Part shown: positions 8,432 to 16,105 of the stretch, in pieces
Numbering within the stretch: position 1 is the first letter of the stretch
How the letters are laid out: the number at the start of each line of letters is the position of its first letter
DNA from: a bacterium
GTDB taxonomy: Bacteria > Bacteroidota > Bacteroidia > B-17B0 > Aurantibacillaceae
Assembly: GCA_029945625.1 (NCBI GenBank)
Contig: JAQSCW010000047.1
Coordinates: 1 to 64,000 of the forward strand
DNA: 64,000 nucleotides
Direction of reading: 5' to 3'
Made by a program: the position numbers and the translations under genes
Notes under the pieces: model-generated
Told to the model about the DNA's origin: nothing
What the model saw: only the letters and a program-made list of their open reading frames with translations
Databases searched by the model: none

Positions 8432-8535
8432 TTACGCCTAACGTTTTCCAAGCAGGCGTAAGTTTTTTGCTTGTCCAAGTTATGCATTTGAGCGCAAACA
8501 CGCAAAAAATTACGCTTGCTTGGTGTTAGCTGTCT
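8432..8535 (-). other. attC-like site E5
   Basis: Arms 8448-8470 and 8502-8523 with one extra base in the left arm, bounded by TAAC (8439-8442) and GTTA (8525-8528). Its R' core on the minus strand is GTTAGGC, a perfect match to GTTRRRY. Main loop family (CCAAGTTATGCATTTGAGCG). Confidence 0.88.
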
Positions 8536-8560
8536 GGTGGCGGCACACAGCTGCGAACAA

Positions 8561-9238
8561 CTATTTAAAAAGGTCCGTGAAAGCTATTTTAAATTCTTCA
8601 AGAGTGTCATAATACTTGTCAGCGCGAGTTGTAAAGTCCGGTTCATTTTCTTTTACCTCTGAAAGTCCAAAGTATTCTTTTCCTTTGTCGAGTTCAAGTT
8701 GTACTACAAACAAACGGTTCTTATACCAAACGTCAACCATTATGCAACCCGAAGGAAGCCAAGTGCTTTCATATTTTGCGTTATGACTCGATACTATTTT
8801 GCAAATGAATGCAAGCGAGTCAGTAAAGAGAGTAGAATATTCAGGAAGGTTTAGTCCAACGATTTCTATTACCTCGCATTCGGCCGATTTAATACCCTCC
8901 ATAAAATAACCCTTTTGCCCGACTTTGATTCTTTCTTTGTGCATTTCCTGAAGCTTTTCATTTAAGATCCACATTTTTGCTTTGCCTGTCTGCGGAACAC
9001 GAATTGTTTTGTCAAGGATTATTTTATTGTCTTGGTCGAGGAATTCAGGATGAATCATCCACATTTTACATTTCTGTTTGTCCTCAACTTCATCTTCTGC
9101 ATACATGAAGTCCGAACGATAACCTTGAATTGGCGTCCCTGTTTTTCGTCCGCCTTCGTCCTCAGTGTAAAATCTATACTTTACAATGAAGTCGCAAGGT
9201 CGATGTCTTATATGTTCGTATGGTGTATGTTTGTCCAA
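8561..9238 (-). CDS. Hypothetical protein of cassette C6
   Basis: A 225-residue soluble protein with no signal peptide. Near the N terminus, DFIVKYRFYTEDEGGRKTG followed by GYRSDFMY faintly recalls the beta-barrel of the C-terminal domain of elongation factor Tu. The remainder is mixed alpha/beta, with KYFGLSEVKENEPDF near the end. I do not assign a function. It is the only gene in C6, beginning 45 bases inside the cassette start and ending about 32 bases before the GTTA of E5. Confidence 0.75.
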   Translation of the reverse strand: MDKHTPYEHIRHRPCDFIVKYRFYTEDEGGRKTGTPIQGYRSDFMYAEDEVEDKQKCKMWMIHPEFLDQDNKIILDKTIRVPQTGKAKMWILNEKLQEMHKERIKVGQKGYFMEGIKSAECEVIEIVGLNLPEYSTLFTDSLAFICKIVSSHNAKYESTWLPSGCIMVDVWYKNRLFVVQLELDKGKEYFGLSEVKENEPDFTTRADKYYDTLEEFKIAFTDLFK

Positions 9239-9269
9239 AAGTTTTTTGTCTTACGAAATGTCTGTCCGC

Positions 9270-9380
9270 CACTTGCAGCTAACGTTTTCCGACTACGCGT
9301 CCGTTTTTTGCTAATGTCCACCAACACATTTGAGCGTTAACACGCAAAAAATGGAGCGTAGTTGGTGTTAGCACCTGCTT
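9270..9380 (-). other. attC-like site E6
   Basis: Arms 9289-9311 and 9344-9365, bounded by TAAC (9280-9283) and GTTA (9367-9370). The stem sequence (GACTACGCG / CGTAGTTGG) differs from E5 but still pairs, while the TTTTTTGC / GCAAAAAAT tip and the GAGCGTTAACAC loop are kept. It is the 3' site of cassette C5. Confidence 0.83.
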
Positions 9381-9431
9381 TGGTTACTAACATTACACAA
9401 CGATTGAGTGTCCGCAAATATATTTGTCCGC

Positions 9432-9779
9432 TTATTTGGAAACAATTATTTTGTTTGTGTTTGTCCCGTGCTTGCTTGAAATACGTAATATATAAATGCC
9501 ATTTACTAAGCTGTTGTTTACAATAGCCGTAGTCCCGTTTATTGTCAAGTTTAACATTTCAAGTCCTGTCATATTATACAAGATTACACTTTGGCTGTCT
9601 GCGGTGTTTGTCTTTATAGTAAATGTGCCCTGACAAGGGTTGGGGTAAATTTCATTTTGCAGTACAAAGGGAGCTGTCGGCTCTTGTATTATAGGAGCTG
9701 GGATTGTCGATGGATCTTTTTTGCAACTTAAAAAGAAAACAACAGAAAGAAATGTTATTGATAAAAGCTTTTTAAACAT
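9432..9779 (-). CDS. Small lipoprotein that is almost only a T9SS sorting tag
   Basis: About 115 residues from ATG 9779 (an upstream in-frame start lies at 9797). The N terminus is a lipoprotein signal ending LSCKK, the lipobox Cys being about residue 19. After a Pro-rich linker of about 25 residues comes a complete T9SS type A tag (NEIYPNPCQGTF ... LVNGIYILRI ... NKIIVSK). There is no other folded domain. A lipobox and a T9SS tag on the same short chain is odd, since T9SS cargo normally leaves by signal peptidase I cleavage. It is the sole gene of cassette C5. Confidence 0.8.
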   Translation of the reverse strand: MFKKLLSITFLSVVFFLSCKKDPSTIPAPIIQEPTAPFVLQNEIYPNPCQGTFTIKTNTADSQSVILYNMTGLEMLNLTINGTTAIVNNSLVNGIYILRISSKHGTNTNKIIVSK

Positions 9780-9797
9780 AATGAATTTCCTAAACAA

Positions 9798-9929
9798 ATA
9801 TAAGATAATTTTTTAAATACGTGTCTGCGTTGCAATGCAAAAACGGTCACCTGTCCGCTTGTATTGTCTGAAAATGTTTTTTTGTCAATGATGAACTTGT
9901 CCGAGAGACGGGTCTACCAAAGTTGGTGC
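9798..9929. other. Non-coding start of cassette C5
   Basis: The stretch between the lipoprotein start and site E7 is AT-rich and holds no gene, only repeated TGTCCG motifs typical of the array's non-coding DNA. Confidence 0.5.
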
Positions 9930-10030
9930 TAACGTTTTGCGCCTAGGCACAGTTTTTTGCTTGTCCAAGTTATGCATTTGAGCGTTAACACGCAAAAAAT
10001 TGGGCTTAGGCGCTGTTAGTACCAGTTGCC
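9922..10030 (-). other. attC-like site E7
   Basis: Arms 9939-9960 and 9992-10013 of equal length, bounded by TAAC (9930-9933) and GTTA (10015-10018). Main loop family. It is the 3' site of C4, the restriction-modification cassette. Confidence 0.85.
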
Positions 10031-10270
10031 GCCACACAGTTTAACTTCTGGTCACGTGTCCGATGATAAATTGTAATGTTGTCGACCTAGTTTTTGATGT
10101 CCAAACTTTTAATTTTTTGAGCGTTGGCAATGCAATTTGAAAAATTGCTCGTTCTAATGTCCACACAGGCGGGGAGGAAATTTTGCAAGCTTATTTGGCG
10201 CCACTAAAATTATATGCCTTTAAAATAAGCGCCAAATGTGCTTGGAAAATGTGCGAGGGCTTTAAGTCTA
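10020..10270. repeat. Left flanking module of cassette C4 (LM-b)
   Basis: Non-coding and closely similar to the module at 16100-16370 over about 230 bases, starting CAGTTGCCGCCACACAG. A hairpin at 10185-10244 pairs GCAAGC and ATTTGGCGC arms across a constant TT/GT mismatch; its loop has CCACTAAAATTA. It ends about 60 bases before the promoter of the methyltransferase gene. Confidence 0.7.
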
Positions 10271-10332
10271 GCTTAAAGTGCTTAGTTGCGGTTATAAAAA
10301 ATCATTGGTTGAAAATAAAAAAACAAATTTTC

Positions 10333-10362
10333 TTGGATATTTCGGTTTTGTCCGTAAATTTG
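10333..10362 (+). promoter_or_regulatory. Promoter of the restriction-modification genes
   Basis: TTG (10333-10335), a 19-base spacer and TAAATTTG (10355-10362) match the Bacteroidota promoter pattern. They support the ATG at 10389 as the true start and show that the operon does not depend on a promoter at the recombinase end. Confidence 0.55.
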
Positions 10363-10388
10363 TCCGTGTCCGTAAAAATGTCCGTAAT

Positions 10389-12614
10389 ATGATAAATGTA
10401 AAATTCTACCTTGATAAAGCTGATAAAAGCAAAAAGTTTCCAATTCATCTTGTCATTAGGCAAAAAGATGTCCAAGTCAAGGTTGCGACTGGTGAAAAAA
10501 TTTTGAAAAAGGATTGGGACAATAAAAATCAAGTTGTCAAAGAGACGGAATACACATATAAGTCAATAAATAAGTTTTTATCCTTTTTGCAACAGGAGGT
10601 TGAGAAATATTTTGATGCGGTTCCACATTCTCAATTTACAGATAAAAAAGTCAAAGAGAAGATTTTATCGCTGGTAAATAGTCGAAAAGTTAATACCGAT
10701 ATTAAAATGGTCTGCGAAAATCCCGCAGAATATGAAGGAAAAACGAAAACAACATTTGTCGATTTATTTGCTGGTGCCGGCGGTTTTAGTGAGGGCTTTC
10801 TTCAAGCGGAACACGGAAATAGATATTATGATTTTTTACTAGGAAGCGATATAAACGAGAATTGCGAATTGACTCATCTTGCTCGATACAATTACCAACT
10901 TGGAATGGATGCGGAATTTTTGCGTCAAGATATCACCGAACCAGATTTTTTAGATAATCTATTAAAAAAGTTGAAAAGTCAGCAAGTTGACGTTGTATGC
11001 GGTGGGCCACCTTGCCAAAGTTTTAGTTTAGCTGGTAAGCGCAAGAAGTTTGATAAAAAGGATGATTTGTTTGCTCACTACTTAAATGTTATTCGTGTGC
11101 TGCGCCCAAAGTATTTTGTAATGGAAAACGTAAAAGGAATTCTTACAAAAGAAGGTGGAAAGATAAAAGAAATGATTCTGCAAGAAATAAAGTCAATCGT
11201 GGATTTGAAAGAATTTCACCAGTTAATATATTTTTTGGCAAAGCTTAGAAAAGCAGAAAAGGAAAAAACATTTACACTGGATTGCTACAATTTGCGTATG
11301 CAATTTGAATCAGCAAACGAAAAGGAATTGGAGAAATTAAGAGAAAGTTATATTCAGATTGTTGAAAATAAATTCCGTTTGTTAACTCCAAAAATTGCTG
11401 ATTATAAAACAAGCAAAACCGATATTAATATAAACACCGTTCGTCATGGTTTCAACTTACTAAAACGAAGCAAAGAATTATCCTATGTAAGAAAGAAGGT
11501 AATTTTAGAAAAGGCTCATAGTGATTTAGATAATGATTTTTTTGCTGAAAAATTTGATTCCTTTTTGACTTCCATAGAATCGGATTCAATTATTGAGCAA
11601 ATTCACGAAGCCTTTAATAATTTAAAACCTGCAAAAGCTTTTCAAAATGAAATCGCTGAAATAATATCGGCTTTAGAGATATACAATAATTCATTTGAAG
11701 AATGCATTCAAGGACTACAACCTTATGTTAAAGCATTAAAAGCAGAAACGGAATTTGAAGAGATTTTATCACACATTAGATTATATAATATTGATCAACC
11801 TTTTGTTGCTTTAGCTTCAAACTATGGTGTCCCTCAAAACAGAGAACGAGTTTTATTTATTGGGTGTCGCAAAGATCAGAAATTAGTAAAGGCTGTTCCG
11901 CCAACTGTGACCGAAAAGGAAAAGGTTACTGTCTTTGAGGCATTGCACGATTTAGATTTTGTTGGTAACGACGAAGAGAAATTTGATTATGAAAAAATTA
12001 ATTTAAAAGCAAAGTATAACGGTTCAACGGAAAAAATGGAAGCGCTTTTAAAGAAAAGAGCGATAGACGGAAAACCAGAAGACAAGAAGGGTCTAACTTA
12101 TGCAGAGTGGTCAAAAAAAGGGAGATTAAACGGAAGGTTTATTAATGCTAAAAATCCTTTTTATGTTAGAAATTTCGAAGAATTGGAAAACACATTATCG
12201 CATATTGTCGCACCATTGCACAATCATAAAACTAGCAAACAAAATGATGACGTTGTAAAAAGGCTTGATGTAATTTTAAGTACGGGTGATTATGATTTAG
12301 CGAAAAAGGAATTAAAAAAAATCGGATTGAATTCTGAAAAGAGAAATTACAACGTGCTAAAACCGAATTCTCAAAGTTCTACTATTATGACGATTGCGGA
12401 TGATTATATACATTATTCAAATCCAAGAGCATTAACAGTTCGAGAAATGGCAAGGTTGCAATCATTTGATGATTCGTTTGTTTTTCAAGGTAAACGTTCA
12501 ACTGGTGGCAATAAACGTAAATTTGAAGTGCCGCAATTTACATTAGTTGGTAATGCGGTTCCACCGTTAATGGCACGTGCCGTTGCATTGGAAATATTGA
12601 AAAATATAAAGTAG
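10389..12614 (+). CDS. DNA cytosine-5 methyltransferase with arm-type N-terminal domain
   Basis: A 741-residue enzyme that methylates C5 of cytosine with S-adenosylmethionine, protecting host DNA from its partner nuclease. Motif I FVDLFAGAGG (about 123-132), motif IV with catalytic Cys (GGPPCQS, Cys about 209), motif VI ENVKG (246-250), motif VIII QNRERVLFIG (483-492) and motif X GNAVPP (721-726) are all in order. An insert of about 200 residues lies between motifs VI and VIII. Residues 1-45 (VKFYLDK...FPIHLVIRQKDVQVKVATG...WD) look like the arm DNA-binding domain usually at the start of Bacteroidota tyrosine recombinases. The gene lies opposite to cassette sense, 6 bases before the endonuclease gene. 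An upstream in-frame start at 10278 is less likely given the promoter. Confidence 0.93.
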   Translation: MINVKFYLDKADKSKKFPIHLVIRQKDVQVKVATGEKILKKDWDNKNQVVKETEYTYKSINKFLSFLQQEVEKYFDAVPHSQFTDKKVKEKILSLVNSRKVNTDIKMVCENPAEYEGKTKTTFVDLFAGAGGFSEGFLQAEHGNRYYDFLLGSDINENCELTHLARYNYQLGMDAEFLRQDITEPDFLDNLLKKLKSQQVDVVCGGPPCQSFSLAGKRKKFDKKDDLFAHYLNVIRVLRPKYFVMENVKGILTKEGGKIKEMILQEIKSIVDLKEFHQLIYFLAKLRKAEKEKTFTLDCYNLRMQFESANEKELEKLRESYIQIVENKFRLLTPKIADYKTSKTDININTVRHGFNLLKRSKELSYVRKKVILEKAHSDLDNDFFAEKFDSFLTSIESDSIIEQIHEAFNNLKPAKAFQNEIAEIISALEIYNNSFEECIQGLQPYVKALKAETEFEEILSHIRLYNIDQPFVALASNYGVPQNRERVLFIGCRKDQKLVKAVPPTVTEKEKVTVFEALHDLDFVGNDEEKFDYEKINLKAKYNGSTEKMEALLKKRAIDGKPEDKKGLTYAEWSKKGRLNGRFINAKNPFYVRNFEELENTLSHIVAPLHNHKTSKQNDDVVKRLDVILSTGDYDLAKKELKKIGLNSEKRNYNVLKPNSQSSTIMTIADDYIHYSNPRALTVREMARLQSFDDSFVFQGKRSTGGNKRKFEVPQFTLVGNAVPPLMARAVALEILKNIK

Positions 12615-12620
12615 TCATTG

Positions 12621-13805
12621 ATGAGGCAATTAACCACACTTGAAATAAATAGGATAAAACTTCTAACTGAAAAATCTGTCGAACTTTGTCTGATTGAACC
12701 AACTGGAACTGGACTTGAAAAGTCAATCATGGATGCTACAGGGTCGGTTCGAACCTATTTGAAGGGCAATGATATTCACGATTTTGAATCACAAAAACAA
12801 GGTCAAGAAAACAAGATTCAAATTACTTCATTTTTAATATCTTCTAATGAATTGGTTAATTCTGTTGCTTCATTATATCGCCCGAACACTAAAAAAGGAG
12901 ATCCAAGAATTTGGTTCAAAGGATTGGGTAATTACTCAAGTGCAAACGATATTTTAGGAATAATTGCTTTTGAAAATGATTTGTATGTTTTGAATATTAC
13001 ACAACTTGATTTACACAAGTTAATTGAAAGCAAAACATCAAATCCACTTCAGGATTTAGTTAATGAAATAAATCAAATATCTAATGAAGTTGCAGATGAA
13101 CTCTTAGTTCTATTGAATAAAATTGGAGCAAAAGGTCCTGTCCCAGCAATGTTGAAAGCTGATACAGCAATTGGACGAACGCTTGAAACACTATTAGGGA
13201 TTGATATTAATTCGTCTAAAAAACCAGATTACAAAGGCATTGAATTAAAGTCATACCGTGATAAGCGAGGTAATAGAAAAAATCTGTTTGCACAGGTTCC
13301 CGATTGGAGTTTGAGTAAATTCAAAAGTTCTTCTGAAATATTGAACGCTTTTGGATACAGTCGGGGAGATGATTTTAAATTGTATTGCACTGTTTCAGCA
13401 CTTGTCAGAAATTCGCAAGGTTTGAAGTTAAAAATGGATAGCGACATAAGTCAGCTTATTGAAAACTCTGATAAATCAAGCATTGGAGATTTTGTTGTCT
13501 GGGGTCTAGAAACTTTACATAAGCGTCTGCTTGAAAAACACAATGAAACATTTTGGATTGCTGCCGATTCTATCACGATTGGTGGACAAGAACATTTTCA
13601 ATACAAAAAAGTTGAGCACACTAAAAAACCAATTGTTTCTCAGTTTGATATTTTATTGGAACAAGGAATTATTACGCTTGATCATTTGATTAAAAGAAAG
13701 CCAACAGGAAGTGTTGTAGAGAAAGGTCCAATTTTTAAGATTAAACCTAATGCTTTAGATTTACTATTTCCACCAAGTAAATCATATTCTTTACTTTCTA
13801 AATAA
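12621..13805 (+). CDS. Type II restriction endonuclease, MvaI/BcnI-like
   Basis: A 394-residue nuclease pairing with the upstream methyltransferase. The PD-(E/D)xK catalytic centre reads PDYKGIELK (about 202-210), with Asp about 203, Glu about 208 and Lys about 210; GIELKS and the preceding LGI(D)xNxxKKPDYKG are hallmarks of the MvaI/BcnI family. The C-terminal half (FSxSKFKSSSEIL, then SxISQLI) fits the same family. MvaI-type enzymes cut short CC-centred sites, but this enzyme's recognition sequence cannot be told. ATG 12621 follows the methyltransferase stop by 6 bases (TTG at 12618 is possible). It ends just before module RM-b. Confidence 0.8.
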   Translation: MRQLTTLEINRIKLLTEKSVELCLIEPTGTGLEKSIMDATGSVRTYLKGNDIHDFESQKQGQENKIQITSFLISSNELVNSVASLYRPNTKKGDPRIWFKGLGNYSSANDILGIIAFENDLYVLNITQLDLHKLIESKTSNPLQDLVNEINQISNEVADELLVLLNKIGAKGPVPAMLKADTAIGRTLETLLGIDINSSKKPDYKGIELKSYRDKRGNRKNLFAQVPDWSLSKFKSSSEILNAFGYSRGDDFKLYCTVSALVRNSQGLKLKMDSDISQLIENSDKSSIGDFVVWGLETLHKRLLEKHNETFWIAADSITIGGQEHFQYKKVEHTKKPIVSQFDILLEQGIITLDHLIKRKPTGSVVEKGPIFKIKPNALDLLFPPSKSYSLLSK

Positions 13806-13816
13806 ATAATAAAACG

Positions 13817-14174
13817 CCATACGCCCGTGGCCAGCGCCTTTGACTGAACGGAGTGAGATGCGCAAAAACGCTTGCCTGTCGGCAAGCACCACTTTTGTCT
13901 GTGCGTGGGCATTGCAGCTTATTTGTTTGGCTTTACTAAATGTCCCCCGAAGCCAAACAAATGTGCTGCAATTGAGATAGCCACATGTGCCGTGTCCCGG
14001 CACAAAAAAAGCGTCGGCAAAAAAATTAAAATTGTCTTGGAAAAATTTGTTTAAAAGTCCGAACGTCAACCGAAATGTTGTCGATCGGAATACCAGAAGT
14101 TTTTGAAAACGAAAACTCTTTTGTCTACCGTAAAATTGTCATTGGAAATGTCCGCTGCGGCAATTGGTACTAAC
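13817..14174. repeat. Right flanking module of cassette C4 (RM-b)
   Basis: Non-coding. It is nearly the same as 20878-21236 over its whole length of about 360 bases, from CCATACGCC to the cassette boundary. A hairpin at 13911-13972 pairs ATTGCAGC and ATTTGTTTGGCT arms around the TT/GT step. A second stem-loop GCTTGCC-TGTC-GGCAAGC is at about 13870-13887, and CGTGTCCCGGCACAAAAAAA follows near 13991. Confidence 0.75.
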
Positions 14175-14362
14175 GTTTTGCGCATTGGCGCCGGCCCCGT
14201 CGTCAGGTGCCGCCGGTTTTTAAAGACTCCAATGTCTGACCGAAGTTACGAAAAACCGAGCAAAAGCAAACACAAAGAATTTCCGCGGAGCGGACCTTAA
14301 TGTAAATTTGCTTTTGCCACCTCTTATGTCCGGGCTGGCGCCACATGCGCTGTTATATGCTG
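14165..14362 (-). other. attC-like site E8 (long form)
   Basis: The longest site, about 185 bases between TAAC (14171-14174) and GTTA (14352-14355). Outer arms 14180-14198 and 14332-14350 are GC-rich (GCGCATTGGCGCC / GGCGCCACATGCGC). An inner stem pairs AGCAAAAGCAAA with TTTGCTTTTGC, and a small hairpin TCCGCGGAGCGGA tops it. It is the 3' site of C3. Confidence 0.7.
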
Positions 14363-14655
14363 CCATGCGAGGTTTTGGTTACGTCTAGTTGTCGCCCTGC
14401 CTACGTCTGGATGGTACCCAAAGTAACCAAGAAAACCAAAACCTGAAGAAAAATTAAAAAGCGTAAGGGTCTGCGCGTCTGCCGAAACGATTTGGCTCGT
14501 GTGTGGCTGTGCGGTCTGCACGAAAAACAAACAACAGAAAATTTTTGAGCGTCTGCATATGAGCGCGTCTGCGTCCAGACGAGGTTTGTTTTTAGTGACG
14601 TGGGTCGGCTGCGCGTGATCGAGAATGGTTTGGGTTCCGCACGCGTGGTTGCATA
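14363..14655. other. Cassette C3 body, no convincing gene
   Basis: About 300 bases, richer in GC than the rest of the array. Minus-strand frames at 14324-14668 and 14401-14763 run through neighbouring attC-like sites and show no protein-like composition. GGTTTTGGTTACG (about 14371) is repeated inverted as AACCAAGAAAACCAAAACC (about 14426-14444), so a large hairpin may form. It could be a non-coding RNA cassette or a decayed one. Confidence 0.4.
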
Positions 14656-14755
14656 TAACGTTTTGCAAGCAGGCAACAGTTTTTGGCTAATGTCCACCCC
14701 TGTATTTGAGCAGCCCCGCGCCAAAAATTGTGCTTGCTTGCTGTTACAAGCTGTA
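14650..14755 (-). other. attC-like site E9
   Basis: Arms 14665-14687 and 14720-14741, bounded by TAAC (14656-14659) and GTTA (14743-14746). The tip is TTTTTGGC / GCCAAAAAT instead of TTTTTTGC, a compensating change, and the loop is a degenerate member of the main family. It is the 3' site of C2. Confidence 0.83.
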
Positions 14756-14794
14756 GGGCGCACACAGCTTAAATTCCGCTGTCGTTGTCAGCCG

Positions 14795-15922
14795 TTATTG
14801 TTTAATAATTTTTTTCCTTGATATACTTTTGTCTGTTGAGATTTCTAAAAAATACAAACCGCTGTCGAAACCCGTGAGGTCAAATGTAGTTGTCTTATTG
14901 GATAAATTGATTTTATAAATAGTTTGTCCGAGTGAATTAATGATTGAAGCTTGCGTTTTCTCGTAGGAATAATTCTCCAAATCTATTGTCAATGAGTTAG
15001 AAACGGGATTAGGAAAAATTGAAAAATTAGAAAAACTATTTTCTTCTTTTATACCGGCATAAATAGAATAGTTTGGATTTTTTATTAATATGGATTGTGT
15101 TACTGTGTCGCTACAGTTATTTGTAATGTCGTGTGTCCGCAACACTACCAACCAAGGAAATGTCTTTTCAAATGGAGAAGGGTAAGGATATAAATGGCTC
15201 ATTGTCGGTGTTGTTACATAAATAGGGTTGCCAAATCCTACAATTTCCCATTGATAGGATGTTGCATTTCGGTTCATTGCTGCGAACGTAACTAATGCGC
15301 CATTTACTTGGTAGTTTATGTTAATCTCAAAATTTGCAGAGCAGTTTTGATAATTTAAACTGGAAGAATAGTTGAATTTTACTGTTTGAAAATATTCTTT
15401 GAAAACTTTATATGAAATAGTGTCGGAATGAACAGCTTTAATCTTAGAGACGAACAGTGCTGACTGCCACCCTCCGCCAAACCAACAATTAAGAGCATTA
15501 TAACACGGACCAGTGTCGCCGCTTACAGAATAATAAGGATTACAGCCCGATGTCAAGTTAGTTAATTGATAACTGACACCGATAACTGTATCAGTATAGA
15601 AAAGATTACAAGATATTGTGTCGGGTTTATTTATTGTTATTAGCTTTTCAATGTAGTTGGAACAATTTGAAATGGTGTCGTGAGAAAACAGAGTAACTAA
15701 ATACTGTCCGTCGTCAGGAAAAATATGGATTGGATTCTTAATGTTTGAACCGTCACCGTCGCCAAAACTCCAATAATAGTGTGCGTTTGATAAAGTTGAA
15801 GTGTTATTAAATGTAATTGTGTCAGCAGAACCAGAATATGTATAACTCGCAGTACAGGTCTGTCCGAACGATACCTTTGATAAAGCTATTAAAAGAAAAG
15901 ATATTTTAATAATTGTCTTCAT
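14795..15922 (-). CDS. Secreted PKD-domain protein with T9SS type A tag, cassette C2
   Basis: A 375-residue exported protein. The signal peptide is residues 1-20 (MKTIIKISFLLIALSKVSFG). A PKD-type beta domain follows (about 22-95: YYWSFGDGDGSN and DDGQYLVTL are the usual PKD landmarks), then a less certain region with paired Cys residues, then a second PKD-like part (ATSYQWEIVGFG). The last 75 residues are a T9SS tag (FSIFPNPVSNSL ... GLYFLEISTDKSISRKKII). It is the only gene of cassette C2 and reads in cassette sense. A surface or adhesion role is likely but not shown. Confidence 0.88.
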   Translation of the reverse strand: MKTIIKISFLLIALSKVSFGQTCTASYTYSGSADTITFNNTSTLSNAHYYWSFGDGDGSNIKNPIHIFPDDGQYLVTLFSHDTISNCSNYIEKLITINKPDTISCNLFYTDTVIGVSYQLTNLTSGCNPYYSVSGDTGPCYNALNCWFGGGWQSALFVSKIKAVHSDTISYKVFKEYFQTVKFNYSSSLNYQNCSANFEININYQVNGALVTFAAMNRNATSYQWEIVGFGNPIYVTTPTMSHLYPYPSPFEKTFPWLVVLRTHDITNNCSDTVTQSILIKNPNYSIYAGIKEENSFSNFSIFPNPVSNSLTIDLENYSYEKTQASIINSLGQTIYKINLSNKTTTFDLTGFDSGLYFLEISTDKSISRKKIIKQ

Positions 15923-15999
15923 TTGATTTAAACGATTAATTGTCTATATTATTGTTTTAGAACCTAATGTAATTTGTCTGCCTGAATCTCTGTCCGCCC

Positions 16000-16105
16000 T
16001 ATTGCTTGTAACGTTATCCAAGCAGGCGTTAGTTTTTTGCTTGTCCAAGTTATGCATTTGAGCGTTAACACGCAAAAAATTACGCTTGCTTGGGGTTAGT
16101 ACCAG
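16000..16105 (-). other. attC-like site E10
   Basis: Arms 16018-16040 and 16072-16093, bounded by TAAC (16009-16012) and GTTA (16096-16099 region). Its sequence is almost the same as E5 and it has the main loop family. It is the 3' site of the first cassette, C1. Confidence 0.86.

Noticed and set aside
8428-8505. N-terminal extension of the C7 gene to 8505
   Set aside because: The extension translates attC-like site E5; ATG 8427 directly after the core is the better start and adds a clean membrane anchor.
14324-14763. Minus-strand frames of 114 and 120 codons in cassette C3
   Set aside because: Both cross attC-like sites, have odd composition and no family resemblance; they are treated as chance frames in GC-richer DNA.
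754-16105. Reading the attC-like series as a CRISPR array
   Set aside because: The repeated units are long imperfect palindromes with variable stems and are separated by whole genes, not by short spacers, and no cas gene is present.
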